Positions 17,205 to 26,720 of a stretch of DNA of 64,000 nucleotides are shown here, one piece after another (the first letter of the stretch is position 1; each line of letters begins with the position of its first letter). The stretch covers positions 1-64,000 of the forward strand of contig JAKQOG010000119.1 in assembly GCA_029565395.1 (NCBI GenBank). Direction: 5' to 3'. The position numbers and the translations under genes are program-made. Origin of the DNA: Candidatus Hydrogenedentota bacterium. GTDB lineage: Bacteria; Hydrogenedentota; Hydrogenedentia; Hydrogenedentales; CAILVY01. The notes under the pieces are model-generated. The model saw nothing but the letters and a program-made list of their open reading frames with translations. It ran no database searches and had not been told where the DNA came from.

Positions 17205-17477
17205 ATGAGAACGAAAATCTTCTGGGCAGCGCGCATGGCGGCGGCAGGAGTCGCTGCATATATGCTGGCGGCATGGCCGCATGGTCTTCACAAACCAGCA
17301 TTGTCTCCAACCATTGGCCTGCATGCGAATCCTGCTGACTATGCCAGAATGGAATCAGATGCAAATACCTCGGAGAAACTGGAAATAACCCTTGAGGAAT
17401 TCTGTACGGCCTATGCCAACATGCAGGACGAGAAATTTGCCCAAGCCGTCCGAAATAACGCCGCAACGATAAACTAA
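17205..17477 (+). CDS. Small exported or membrane-anchored protein of unknown function
   Basis: This 90-residue ORF has AAGGAGACAGG directly upstream of its ATG. Its N-terminus (MRTKIFWAARMAAAGVAAYMLAA) reads as a signal or anchor. The remainder is mildly acidic and helix-prone (EKLEITLEEFCTAYANMQDEKFAQAV) with one cysteine. No family is recognised. It lies 126 bases after the phosphoesterase and could share its transcript. A 10-bp hairpin follows the stop. Confidence 0.6.
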   Translation: MRTKIFWAARMAAAGVAAYMLAAWPHGLHKPALSPTIGLHANPADYARMESDANTSEKLEITLEEFCTAYANMQDEKFAQAVRNNAATIN

Positions 17478-17488
17478 ACCTGGCGTTG

Positions 17489-17512
17489 CTTTCTTTTCCC
17501 CTGAAAAGAAAG
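17489..17512. terminator. Perfect 10-bp inverted repeat between convergent genes
   Basis: CTTTCTTTTC and GAAAAGAAAG flank a CCCT loop exactly between two convergent stops (17477 and 17520), as expected for a bidirectional terminator. The stem is AT-rich. Confidence 0.5.
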
Positions 17513-17519
17513 AAGTCCG

Positions 17520-19070
17520 TTATAAAGTCCTGATTTCTTCCAATGCCTTCTTCATCGCTTCGATTAATCGCGGGGTATACGTTTCCACGGTTAAAAACCC
17601 ATTCTGTACTTTTTCAAACGGCGTCTGGCCTTCCCCTATATAGCTATGCGCCTTCATTGCCGAGTTCAATGACTCATTGTCGAGCTTGAGAAGGGCTTCT
17701 TCCATCCGGGGCCACGACCAGTTGTTCTTGTAGTTGTGCTGTTTTTGCCAGGTTTCTGCCGCCGCAATAAATGCGGCGAAACTCGCCGCCACTTCTGCTT
17801 TATCCATCGGCCGGGTAAACACCGCCTGATGGAACTCTTCCAGTGAAGCACGCAGTCGAAGTTGCATGACGAGGTCGTTGATAAACCGTTTCGGATCGCC
17901 CAAAAGGAGTCCTTTCAAAGGACCGGGGGTGATGGATTGGTCCGCGAGCATCTTCAATTTGGGTTCAGCCCCCGCCATTTGCGCCGCATCCGTTCCCGCA
18001 AGCGCCTTCCATGCCGCCACAATGCCTTCCCCTTGCCCCGGAATGAGATCATTGGCAAAGTGTACATAATCCGATTCGGCGCACGAAAGGCCTTGCGCCC
18101 CGCGCGCGAATGCAAAGGTATTCGGCAGTTGAATGCAATGCGTTTGCGCATTGCCCATGATGCCCCGCGGTCCGGACGATTTTCCCGTGGCATACGCGCC
18201 CTCGCCGCCGAAATTCGTCATGGGGAACGATGGTTCACCCTCAATGGCCCCATAGGGAAACGGGAACATCCGCGCACCGTGTCCCATCGCCTCCATTGCG
18301 GAGAATCGCCCACCCGTGAGCCCCCACGGTTCAGGATTCTGTTTCTCAAGCAGCCGCACCGTCTCCACGGTTTCCTCATCGGGCCCCATGGCAAATTCCG
18401 CCGTCGCATAGTACCGGCAATACGCTTCCCATCCAGCATGCATCCAATACACCAGTTCAATGCCCGGGCGGAGGCGGTCCAGTATATTGCGGTGCGCCAT
18501 CAACAAATCAACGAATTCCTCATTGGTCGAGCCGGGATAGCCCCCCGGATCGCTGTCAATAATGACAAGACCGTCCATATTCGCCAGCGGACGCAACAGC
18601 TTCTCCCGCCATGCGATCATTTCCGCCATTGCTGCCGGGTCGCCGGGATTCACGCGGTAATCACAATAGAAAAACGGACGTTCCTGGAACGCATACTTCG
18701 CCGCCGCCTCATTTTTCGCCGCCACATTCGGCGCAATCGTTAGCAATGCCTTCATCCCATATTCTTGATGTAGAATATTAATGACTTGGGCAATCTTTTC
18801 GATATTCTCCTTATCGCTCTCTGTAAGCGGATTGGGCGCAATTTCCAACACTGGCCAGATCATCACCGTGTTGTACCCCAGCCTGTGCAGCCCATCGCAA
18901 TACCCCCGCCAATCGTCCAGTGTCCATGTGCGCGCGGCGTAGGGGTGTTTATACGCCCAATGCTGATGCACATACATCCCGATGATCTTCTCCGGCATGG
19001 CTCCTCCTTGATGATCCGCCGCGCCTAATACTCCTGTTGCCATCAACATGCAAAATGTGAGGAATTTCAT
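17520..19070 (-). CDS. Secreted TIM-barrel glycoside-hydrolase-like protein
   Basis: A signal peptide (MKFLTFCMLMATGVLGAA) opens a 516-residue protein. Residues about 30-330 have TIM-barrel character: IGMYVHQHWAY, LGYNTVMIWPVLE, MKALLTIAPN, MDGLVIIDSDPGG and IELVYWMHAGWE alternate strands and helices. The acidic strand ends (WPVLE, DSDPGG) could hold catalytic residues, but no numbered GH family is recognised. The last 150 residues are helical, like the C-terminal helical part of GH20/GH84-related enzymes. It lies 18 bases after the metallo-hydrolase gene in one operon. A role in exopolysaccharide breakdown is inferred. Confidence 0.5.
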   Translation of the reverse strand: MKFLTFCMLMATGVLGAADHQGGAMPEKIIGMYVHQHWAYKHPYAARTWTLDDWRGYCDGLHRLGYNTVMIWPVLEIAPNPLTESDKENIEKIAQVINILHQEYGMKALLTIAPNVAAKNEAAAKYAFQERPFFYCDYRVNPGDPAAMAEMIAWREKLLRPLANMDGLVIIDSDPGGYPGSTNEEFVDLLMAHRNILDRLRPGIELVYWMHAGWEAYCRYYATAEFAMGPDEETVETVRLLEKQNPEPWGLTGGRFSAMEAMGHGARMFPFPYGAIEGEPSFPMTNFGGEGAYATGKSSGPRGIMGNAQTHCIQLPNTFAFARGAQGLSCAESDYVHFANDLIPGQGEGIVAAWKALAGTDAAQMAGAEPKLKMLADQSITPGPLKGLLLGDPKRFINDLVMQLRLRASLEEFHQAVFTRPMDKAEVAASFAAFIAAAETWQKQHNYKNNWSWPRMEEALLKLDNESLNSAMKAHSYIGEGQTPFEKVQNGFLTVETYTPRLIEAMKKALEEIRTL

Positions 19071-19088
19071 CCCAAGTGCTTTCCTTGG

Positions 19089-19802
19089 CTACCGCCACTG
19101 CATCAGCGCGGCATTCAACACCTGCTCAACGCGCCTGCGGGGCTGATGAAAATAGCTGATGCCATGACCTGCCAGCATAACGTCCGTATCCTCCCGCGCA
19201 AAGCGCCGCAGCGATTCCATGTAAATTTTCTTGTCAAAATCGATGGAGCCGCTCCAACCAAAGTCCCCGCAAAACAGCGTGCCGATTACATCGCCACATG
19301 CCACGATCCGTTTTCCCTCCAGCGTGAAAAAATAGGCCGTGCAGCCCTGCGTGTGGCCTGGCAGGTGCATCGCGTGAATCTTAATGCCACATTCCACGAA
19401 TGTCGCGCCATCCTCGAACGCCACATCCACCGCCACCGGCGTAAATTCCTTGTGATAGGCAAAACCGCAGCATCGCTCATCACCGATGGCCATCGCCTCC
19501 GCCGTGTTGCGATGCGCATACAATCGCACCCCGCGCGCCTTCAGTAAATGCGCCGCCCCCGCATGATCCCAATGCGCATGCGTCAAAAAACACGCCCGGA
19601 TCAACTCCGGATCCAATCCCCAATACCGCATATTGTCAAAAATCTGCGGAAGTGTGGCACCGTTCCCACAATCAAAGAACACAACCCCCTCCGGCGTGGA
19701 AATCGCATACGTGTTCCCGTCCTCGAAGCCCGCATCCATCCCGCACCACGTAATGCCGTTCACATCCCCGCCCACCTGATAAACATTGTGTAAGAGCTGC
19801 AT
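19089..19802 (-). CDS. Metallo-beta-lactamase-fold hydrolase
   Basis: ATG 19802 is preferred over the listed start because GGAGG lies 5-6 bases upstream. The 237-residue protein carries the MBL zinc motifs: LTHAHWDHAG (HxHxDH), LPGHTQG, ACGDV and a final LAGHGI. There is no signal peptide, so it is probably cytoplasmic. Proteins of this size and motif set hydrolyse thioesters, lactones or phosphodiesters (glyoxalase II-like), and the substrate cannot be chosen here. It precedes the TIM-barrel gene in an operon and diverges from the phospholipase C-like gene. Confidence 0.85.
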   Translation of the reverse strand: MQLLHNVYQVGGDVNGITWCGMDAGFEDGNTYAISTPEGVVFFDCGNGATLPQIFDNMRYWGLDPELIRACFLTHAHWDHAGAAHLLKARGVRLYAHRNTAEAMAIGDERCCGFAYHKEFTPVAVDVAFEDGATFVECGIKIHAMHLPGHTQGCTAYFFTLEGKRIVACGDVIGTLFCGDFGWSGSIDFDKKIYMESLRRFAREDTDVMLAGHGISYFHQPRRRVEQVLNAALMQWR

Positions 19803-19860
19803 ATAGGCCTCCAATAAAGTGGACACATTATACACCGCCTCACCACCCCGGGAAATTATT

Positions 19861-19889
19861 TTGACAATTTGTCACCACGCGCCTAGCAT
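19861..19889 (+). promoter_or_regulatory. Promoter of the phospholipase C-like gene with a dyad over the -35
   Basis: TTGACA (19861-19866), 17 bases, then TAGCAT (19884-19889), 24 bases before the start codon. TGACA-ATT-TGTCA (19862-19874) is a perfect dyad that overlaps the -35 box and could be a repressor site. Confidence 0.6.
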
Positions 19890-19912
19890 ACCTTCCATAG
19901 GAGATAAAGACC

Positions 19913-22168
19913 ATGAAACAACGCTTTCCAGTTCTCATCCTTGGCGCACTGTTTCTTGGGTGCCTGCAATCACACGCATGGGCTCCCGCAACCCACGCTT
20001 ACTTGGCGGAACGCTTCACCGGCCTTCATAACAACGATATCATATATGGCTCAATGTTGCCGGACTTTTCTTCCCTTATTCCGGATAATCCAACCGCATG
20101 CGCCAAGCTGAATCAACTCACGCATTTCGAATTCGACCGTCTTGCGCCTTCCGACTTCGCAACGGGATTCTCCACCCATAACGGAACCTGGGGCGCGGAC
20201 TACTATGCCCATCTCTGCTACACCCCCGATCCCGACCCCATCTATTCCGTCCTGAAAATCCAACAGATCAGCGACGAGTTTGGCTTGAGCACGTCGAATG
20301 CTGAAGGCATCTTCGAAATGACCATCGACTATCTGGTCCGTCTCTCCGTCGGCCCCGAACTCGGTACGCGCATCAAGAACAGTGTGGAAGCCGCAAATGA
20401 AGCAAATACACAGGCGCTGGTGGATGCCTTTGCACAACCACTCGCTGATCGTGCAGGCATGACGTTGGCACAGGCCGAAGAAGCCATTCGTAATGCCATG
20501 ATCATGTTTAAAACCATGACCGAGGCCTATGGGACGCAATGGGAACAGGACGTGGCCTATCTTCAATCCCTTATTCCGCCCATGCTTGCAACTTTTCTCG
20601 GTGTGGACGAAGAAACCGCCGAAACCTATTTCCTGCGCGCCACTGAAATCTGTTCGGATTTCCAAACCGAAATGGACCGCATTGTCGGCATTGTCAGCGT
20701 GCATTACCCTCAACCCGAAGGCCAGGAAGAGGGCCTGCCCTCAGAAGGTTCGCCGGAAGAGGGAGAGGAAGAAGGTGAAGTGGAAACAGACCCATGGGAC
20801 ATCAATTTCTGCGCACAATTTCAGGGAATTGTGGACAATCCCCTCCTGGACATGGCAGGCCCGGAATTCCAGGTCTTCATTGAAATGCTCCACCCCAACA
20901 ATGCCGACATCAACGGCTCGGTTTCCGTCGATACCACCTATGGCAATGACATTCAAATCTTGGGCAATGGCATTCTCGACGCCATGAATGAATTCGGCCT
21001 CATCGCGCGGATTCTCAAAGATCCAAACTTCAATAACGGCGTACTCACCAGCGAGTCCCTGCGCACCGCCTGGGAAGCCAACCTCTTACAACTCAAAACC
21101 GATTTCGGACCGCTTGCCACCAATGTCCTGAATGTTCTTGCCCCTCAATTGTTTATGGTCTTCAACGCCTACCTCATGCTGGGCGATGGGGACTACACCA
21201 TCGTCTCAAAACCAACCGAAGAAAATCCGGATCTCCCTTTCATCGCTTCCGGAAACGGCTCCTTCGGGCTGATCGCCGGGATGGTCGCTCTACTGGCGGA
21301 TAAGGTAACAGACTATGTCCCAGGCGGAATCGCCAATCCCGAACTTGATAAAACTCAATATGTCGACTTTCCCGAACTGCTCCCCGATGGCGACGCCGAC
21401 GGCGATGGTTTCTCAAATGCTATAGAATACGCCTACTTCACTCCCGTAATCTGCAACACCGAAGAAATAAAATCCGATCCCTCCATTAGTTACGTCGTAG
21501 CCGCTCTCAATCCCTATATCATCCCCTTGTCAGGAGAAGGCCTTGACGAAGGCGAAGCTGAAGGTCAAGCCGAAGGCGTGAATGAAGGTTCGGAGGAAGG
21601 TCCGGCAGAAGGTACAACCGAAGGCATGACTGAAGGTGAGGGTCAAAACGAAGGAGAAGAAGAAGGCTTGCCGGAAGAAGGCCAACCAGAAGGTGTCATT
21701 GAAGGTGGCGAAGAAGGCCTGCCCTCTGAAGGCTTCCAGGAGGAAGGAGAAAATGAAGGCTTTGAGGAAGGTCTGCTGGAAGGACTGAGCGAAGGCGTCA
21801 CGGAAGGCAGTAGCGAGGGACAAGAAGAAGGTGTTTTAGAAGGTGAAGGTGAAGGCGAAGGCGAAGGCGAAGGAGAAACCGCCAGCCACACCGCCGACCA
21901 AAACGCCGATTACCTCATCAGCCTCTCAGAACTCCTGCGCGTTATCCAATTCTTCAACTCTGGCGGCTTCCATTGCCAATCCGGCACCGAAGACGGCTAT
22001 GCCCCCGGTCCTGGCGATCAATCCTGTACGCTGTACGATAGCGATTACAATCCAACCGATTGGGAGATTAGCCTCTCCGAGTTGCTACGGGTAATCCAAT
22101 TCTTCAATTCCGGCGGCTATCACCCCTGTGAAGGATCCGAAGACGGCTTCTGCCCCGGACCCGCATAA
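19913..22168 (+). CDS. Secreted zinc-dependent phospholipase C-like protein with Glu/Gly linkers and dockerin-like end
   Basis: The signal peptide ends at SHA, which would leave Trp as the first mature residue (WAPATH). In bacterial zinc phospholipases C the mature N-terminal Trp and nearby His bind zinc. Further family-like segments are GSMLPDF, LTHFEFD and [14 protein letters not shown], which offer Asp and His ligands. After about residue 260 there is a first Glu/Gly stretch ([11 protein letters not shown]). Residues about 540-660 are a long low-complexity EG repeat. The last 90 residues are the dockerin-like module ([17 protein letters not shown] twice). [14 protein letters not shown] segment is a calcium-type loop. 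It probably acts on phospholipids or is a degenerate relative; activity is not proven. The start has GGAG upstream. Confidence 0.75.
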   Translation: MKQRFPVLILGALFLGCLQSHAWAPATHAYLAERFTGLHNNDIIYGSMLPDFSSLIPDNPTACAKLNQLTHFEFDRLAPSDFATGFSTHNGTWGADYYAHLCYTPDPDPIYSVLKIQQISDEFGLSTSNAEGIFEMTIDYLVRLSVGPELGTRIKNSVEAANEANTQALVDAFAQPLADRAGMTLAQAEEAIRNAMIMFKTMTEAYGTQWEQDVAYLQSLIPPMLATFLGVDEETAETYFLRATEICSDFQTEMDRIVGIVSVHYPQPEGQEEGLPSEGSPEEGEEEGEVETDPWDINFCAQFQGIVDNPLLDMAGPEFQVFIEMLHPNNADINGSVSVDTTYGNDIQILGNGILDAMNEFGLIARILKDPNFNNGVLTSESLRTAWEANLLQLKTDFGPLATNVLNVLAPQLFMVFNAYLMLGDGDYTIVSKPTEENPDLPFIASGNGSFGLIAGMVALLADKVTDYVPGGIANPELDKTQYVDFPELLPDGDADGDGFSNAIEYAYFTPVICNTEEIKSDPSISYVVAALNPYIIPLSGEGLDEGEAEGQAEGVNEGSEEGPAEGTTEGMTEGEGQNEGEEEGLPEEGQPEGVIEGGEEGLPSEGFQEEGENEGFEEGLLEGLSEGVTEGSSEGQEEGVLEGEGEGEGEGEGETASHTADQNADYLISLSELLRVIQFFNSGGFHCQSGTEDGYAPGPGDQSCTLYDSDYNPTDWEISLSELLRVIQFFNSGGYHPCEGSEDGFCPGPA

Positions 22169-22234
22169 TATCGGCACATTTCTTCAAATCCTGCCTTGCC
22201 GGATTCTTCAAGACCATCTCTGTTAAAACCCGGA

Positions 22235-22262
22235 ACCCGATACCCGATACCCGATACCCGGA
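22235..22262. repeat. Short tandem repeat (7-bp unit, about four copies)
   Basis: ACCCGAT is repeated three times with a fourth partial copy in the gap between the phospholipase-like and GH2 genes. It may be a slippage tract; no function is visible. Confidence 0.6.
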
Positions 22263-22265
22263 TCT

Positions 22266-25200
22266 TCATCGCCACCAGGTGAGCTGGAGAGGTTCTTTGG
22301 TGAGCGATTCAAAGTCAAGCGAGAAACGGAAAGGACCAGGGATCTTAGAGCATTTTACCAAGAGCGTATTGCGCCCTTGGCGGAAGAAACCCGACGCGGT
22401 TTCTTCGCCGAATTGATCGTGTGGAACCTGATAGTTGCTCTCGTGAATAAGTGCGCTGTTGAGCCAAATCTTCATCGCATTCTGGACGCCAATGTTGAGC
22501 TTGACTTCCTGGCGTTTGTCGCAGGTGAATTCCGCATACGCATAGGCGGAGGCATGATCAAATCGGGGGTAATACTCGAAGACAGGCGAGAAAGCCGCCT
22601 GGAGATCCAACGTATGTTTGTCATCGGCTTTCGAATACCATGGCTTCCAGGAGATGGCCTTATACCAACCAGGATAGGTCGCACTAAAATCAATGGCCTC
22701 TTCAGGGGGATAGGCGGTGGCATGGCCTTGCCCGCTCCAGTTGGGGAATTCGCCGATAACCATCCAACGGCGGGTGCGCTGAAGACGTTCATTGCGGAGC
22801 CATTCAACGGCTTTCTGGTCCATCGGCAGGGCAGTGTCGCTGGGCACGGATTGCCGGGAAAAATGGTTGAGCAAATTGACAAAGAGCCGATCCGCAACCG
22901 GATCTTTCCCAAGATGCTCCATCACGCGTAAATGCGTAAACACGATACAGCCGCTCCCGTAACGGAGGACAAGAATATCACTGCCCCACCATTTGGTCTC
23001 CCCCATCATGTAATTGCCGGAGGCGATGGGAATGGTGTCAAAGGTTCCACTTATATCTTCATCGCCCACTTCGAGGAAAGTCTTGCTCGGTATGACGTTT
23101 CGATAGGGCTGGCGCATGATGCCGCGGGCGGGGAGTCCGCTGAAAATAGGATGAAGCTTGGCATAATGACACGCCATGAGAAAACAGCCGACGGCGTCTT
23201 TCGGCGTGGCCTTAAGCGAATCTGCAAGGCGTTGGGCAAGATCGTTCCAGTCATCGGGCGGCTCAAAGAAGAGGGCAACGGCGCCCCCTTCCGCCTGCGC
23301 GAGGATCTGCATGAGATCGCTTTCAGGATAGGCGCGAATGGTATTGCCAAGAGGAGGAATGACATATACGGGAGCCATAAGGGATTCAAGGGTGGCGAAA
23401 GGAGCACAGCGATCATGCCACTCGTTATTGGGATCGAGAAGGCAAATGGCGGTCTCCGCTTTTTTCGCCGGATCACAGACATAGAATTCAAGCGTGTTTT
23501 CACCCAAAATTTTCATACCCTGCATCAACCGGACAACGAGCTTGTGCATGCCCGCGGAACCGGATGCGGCGATGGAGCCGCTCCAAAGCTCTTTGCCGTG
23601 TTTGGGGATTTTTACCGCCCGTTTCTTCTTCCACAGCACCTGATTGGTAGGGCCAATCACCTGCAGGGAAAGATCGGCACGGCCTTCAAGACGATCTTCG
23701 TTCGCCAGCAGAATTGTGACGGGGATTTCCTGCCGCGGGACCAGGTTGGATTCGGCAATCTGAATAAGAGGCCGTATCGATCGCTGGACCTGCTTCATTG
23801 CCTCAAAAACGGGTTTGGGGCGGCGCCAACGATCGAGGATGCCCGCACAGAATTCATGCCCGGCGTCGCAGAGCTGGGTGTAGCAATATCCCGCAATTTT
23901 AGAGTTGCTGCGGATGGCGTCGATGTGAAAACGCGCCGCATCGCTTTGGAGTTCGCGCGCGGCCGCCAAAAACCCGGAGAAACTGCCGAAAACACGGTCC
24001 AGATCGCGTTCATGAAACCCCCGTTGACTGGCTTCAAGCATTTTGGCAACAAATCGTGCATCTTTCAGCGAAGCCGCCCCCGCACCATATTGCGCAAGCG
24101 TGCTCTCCATGTCTTCGGGACCGCCAAAACCAAATTCGGAAAGAAACACCATCTTGTCGGGATCGCCATTATATCGATAGTAGCGTTCAATATCGTGGTC
24201 AACGGGCGCCCGCTGATAAATGTGAAGATCGTCATACTCTTCAAACTCTTCCCGGTAGGAGCGAATCATGCGGGCGGGTTCGCGGGTGGCGTTGACTCCG
24301 CCGCTGTCGTCGATGATCAACCGGCTGGGATCGAGGGAACGGGCAAGTTTGCACAGATCATCCTTGATGATTTGCGCACCGCCCTTGCTGACATAGCCTG
24401 CGTTGCCGGATTCGTTCAGCATCCCCCATATGACGACGGAAGGGTGGTTGCGGTCGCGGAGAATCATTTCACGGACCTCGTTCTCGCAACGGGTTTTCAT
24501 GAATTCGGAACGCTTGATCCAGCCGATGGGAGGCTCCTCGTAAAGCAACATGCCGATTTCATCCGCGAGATCAAGCGTGATGCGCGGCGCCGTTTTAATG
24601 TGGAGACGAAGCATGTTAAACCCCGCCTCTTTCGCCAGGAGGATTTCCTTGCGGGCGAGTTCCAGCGATTCGGGCGCCACAAGGGAGCGCGGGTAATCCG
24701 GCTGATGCAAGACAGCCTTGATGAATAGCGGCCGGTTGTTGAGGCAGAAACGATTGTCCTTTACGGTGAATTCGCGCATGCCGAACCGCACCGATACACT
24801 GTCGAAGGTGCCGTCCTCCTGAATCAGATCGGCGCGGAGCGTGTAAAGTTTTGGGGTTTCCGGAGCCCAAAGCTCAAAATCGGGAAAGTCCAGCGTTAGC
24901 GTTCCGGGCGCGCCCTGAAGATGATAGGGCGTGCCTTCAATCTGCAGATGCACCATGCCGCAGGCCGGCGCCGTCACTTCCACCGTGATGCGTTTGCGGC
25001 GGATATCGGGCTGGACAAAAATGTCCTCTATATACACCTTGGGCTTGGCCTCAAGCCAAACGCTGCCCCACAACCCAGCAAAAGAAAAATACCCGCCTTC
25101 CTTCGACGCCGGGAATTCCTTCGGATGGAAATCACCGTAGCCGTTCTCACCATGCGGGTCGATAATGCGCACGGAAAGAAGATTGGCGCTCTCCCGCAGA

Positions 25201-25535
25201 TGCGGCGTGACAACAAAAGAAAAGGGGGTATAACCGCCTTCATGTTCCCCCAGGCGGATGCCGTTTAGCCAAACCTCCGCATAATAATCGGCAGCCTCGA
25301 AATGAAGCTCTACATGTTGGCTGGACCATGCGGGGTCAATGGAAAATTCCCGGAAATACCAGCCCACGCCGTCGTAATCAGGAACCCACAAGTCCCACAC
25401 ACTGGGTACACGGACCGGAATGGACTCCTGCCGCGCAGTTTGCGCAAACCACTGCTCCCGGAGACCGGTATCGCCCGGATCCAGGGCAAGCCGCCATTCG
25501 CCGTCTAATGAGAGATGACTCCGTACGCTGCTCAT
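22266..25535 (-). CDS. Glycoside hydrolase family 2 enzyme
   Basis: The protein has 1089 residues. It opens with the GH2 sugar-binding jelly roll (LDGEWRLALDPGDTG, VPSVWDLWVPDYDGVGWYFREF, AEVWLNGIRLGEHEGGYTPF), then the immunoglobulin-like domain and the TIM barrel (NRPLFIKAVLHQPDYPRS, MLRLHIKTA). The acid/base Glu is in NHPSVVIWGMLNESG (about residue 372) and the nucleophile is in FLSEFGFGG (about 467). A long C-terminal region of about 450 residues of unclear folds follows, making it larger than a minimal GH2. There is no signal peptide, so it may be cytoplasmic. It could be a beta-galactosidase, mannosidase or glucuronidase; the motifs do not settle which. Confidence 0.88.
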   Translation of the reverse strand: MSSVRSHLSLDGEWRLALDPGDTGLREQWFAQTARQESIPVRVPSVWDLWVPDYDGVGWYFREFSIDPAWSSQHVELHFEAADYYAEVWLNGIRLGEHEGGYTPFSFVVTPHLRESANLLSVRIIDPHGENGYGDFHPKEFPASKEGGYFSFAGLWGSVWLEAKPKVYIEDIFVQPDIRRKRITVEVTAPACGMVHLQIEGTPYHLQGAPGTLTLDFPDFELWAPETPKLYTLRADLIQEDGTFDSVSVRFGMREFTVKDNRFCLNNRPLFIKAVLHQPDYPRSLVAPESLELARKEILLAKEAGFNMLRLHIKTAPRITLDLADEIGMLLYEEPPIGWIKRSEFMKTRCENEVREMILRDRNHPSVVIWGMLNESGNAGYVSKGGAQIIKDDLCKLARSLDPSRLIIDDSGGVNATREPARMIRSYREEFEEYDDLHIYQRAPVDHDIERYYRYNGDPDKMVFLSEFGFGGPEDMESTLAQYGAGAASLKDARFVAKMLEASQRGFHERDLDRVFGSFSGFLAAARELQSDAARFHIDAIRSNSKIAGYCYTQLCDAGHEFCAGILDRWRRPKPVFEAMKQVQRSIRPLIQIAESNLVPRQEIPVTILLANEDRLEGRADLSLQVIGPTNQVLWKKKRAVKIPKHGKELWSGSIAASGSAGMHKLVVRLMQGMKILGENTLEFYVCDPAKKAETAICLLDPNNEWHDRCAPFATLESLMAPVYVIPPLGNTIRAYPESDLMQILAQAEGGAVALFFEPPDDWNDLAQRLADSLKATPKDAVGCFLMACHYAKLHPIFSGLPARGIMRQPYRNVIPSKTFLEVGDEDISGTFDTIPIASGNYMMGETKWWGSDILVLRYGSGCIVFTHLRVMEHLGKDPVADRLFVNLLNHFSRQSVPSDTALPMDQKAVEWLRNERLQRTRRWMVIGEFPNWSGQGHATAYPPEEAIDFSATYPGWYKAISWKPWYSKADDKHTLDLQAAFSPVFEYYPRFDHASAYAYAEFTCDKRQEVKLNIGVQNAMKIWLNSALIHESNYQVPHDQFGEETASGFFRQGRNTLLVKCSKIPGPFRFSLDFESLTKEPLQLTWWR

Positions 25536-25820
25536 TCAACTTCCCAATTCAATCGTTTTATCCGCAAAACAGTGTACCTGTCCCATTAGGACACTTTCAA
25601 GACTGTTCCTAAATTATAATAGAAAAAATAACAAAAAAGTATTAATCACCATATCCTTTCAGCGTGGTGCTATCGGACGAATACCCTTGGGCGCATTTCT
25701 AGAAGCTTTTCATGCATTACATTCTCAGAATCAGACAATTCCCCAATCGATGGTCTGGATACTTAACCATAAAATCGGCAGCGGCGGGGAAAAGTCACCT
25801 AATATCCAGCATCAACAGCT

Positions 25821-26240
25821 TTATGCCGCCCTTTGCACGGGAACTTTGACAATATCTTTTTCCGGTTCGGGTAATGGGGCGCTTGCATAGGCGTGACGCC
25901 CTTTAATTGATTTTTGAGTCCGCTCATAAGCAGCAAGGTACAGAGCACGGACGGAGATTAGTTTATCGCCTTGTAGTTCGGCATGCACGCTCAGAGTGTC
26001 ATATCCAAAGGATTGAATAAGCGCCATAACTTCTTTGAGTTCAAAACCTATGGGACGATTGTCAATTGCAGACCGGTAAATGGTCAAAAACTCGTCGATA
26101 CGTTCGGCAACTACGGCCTCGTTCGCGGTTTGATACATAATACAATCACCATTCGGATTATACCATGGCATCGGATTAAAGGATTCCGAATCCTGACGCT
26201 TTAATCCTGCCACCGATTCACTCAAAAAGTGTGTTTCCAT
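25821..26240 (-). CDS. Small unknown protein, second gene of a two-gene cassette
   Basis: The ORF gives 139 residues, but an internal ATG (MYQTANEAVVAERIDEFLTIY) could shorten it. The segment NPMPWYNPNGDCIMYQT followed by ERIDEFLTIYRSAIDNRPIGFELK looks like a compact, conserved domain, yet I do not recognise a named family. The C-terminus is charged. It overlaps the end of the upstream unknown gene by 19 bases, so the two are translated together. The 25536-25820 gap after it is AT-rich and holds only a TGTCC/GGACA dyad near 25580. Toxin-antitoxin-like pairing is a guess from size and overlap only. Confidence 0.65.
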   Translation of the reverse strand: METHFLSESVAGLKRQDSESFNPMPWYNPNGDCIMYQTANEAVVAERIDEFLTIYRSAIDNRPIGFELKEVMALIQSFGYDTLSVHAELQGDKLISVRALYLAAYERTQKSIKGRHAYASAPLPEPEKDIVKVPVQRAA

Positions 26241-26572
26241 ATAAGCGCTCCATATCGTTCTGCCCAGTCGATGGGACTTTCCGGATCATCGGGATCGGCT
26301 TTTTCCGCCCGGAATTCATATAACCGAAAGTTTGGATTAACATATACAGCAAATACAAATTCCGCTGAAAAAGGAACGATAGTATTTTCTCGAATATACC
26401 ATTCAGATGGCCTTCCTACATAACACCATCCGCCTTGGTTTAACAATCGTACACCGGCAAAAATTCTTCGGGGATTCTCAAGTACCGCTTTAACGGCACG
26501 GAAGTTTTCATATTGGACAGGCACTGAAGAATAGCAATACTCAATCAAATCTCCTGGGATAACCACATCCAC
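26222..26572 (-). CDS. Small unknown protein, first gene of a two-gene cassette; start uncertain
   Basis: The listed start is GTG 26572 with no ribosome site. The same frame stays open for 28 codons upstream and reads like genuine protein (EVNGGFLIAGSFSIQCRDP) before meeting a stop at 26657-26659. That extension lacks ATG, GTG or TTG, so a frameshift near the start, a rare start codon or a sequencing indel is likely. Conserved-looking segments are RRIFAGVRLLNQGGWCYVGRP and PFSAEFVFAVYVNPN. No family name is recognised. The gene overlaps its downstream partner. Confidence 0.6.
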   Translation of the reverse strand: MDVVIPGDLIEYCYSSVPVQYENFRAVKAVLENPRRIFAGVRLLNQGGWCYVGRPSEWYIRENTIVPFSAEFVFAVYVNPNFRLYEFRAEKADPDDPESPIDWAERYGALIWKHTF

Positions 26573-26720
26573 TGTGCCGTGTTCCGGATCGCGAGGATCC
26601 CGGCATTGTATTGAAAAACTCCCGGCAATTAAGAACCCGCCATTAACCTCTATCCATTATATCATTTTTAACCCTATCAGAATTTCAATTTGCAGTCAAG
26701 ACTGTGCTCAATTTTGTATC

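Noticed and set aside
21530-21891. Minus-strand Phe/Ser/Pro-rich ORFs
   Set aside because: They are complements of the Glu/Gly-repeat coding region.
22932-24728. Long plus-strand ORF of 598 residues
   Set aside because: It lies wholly opposite the GH2 gene, which has clear catalytic motifs; it is a high-GC antisense shadow.
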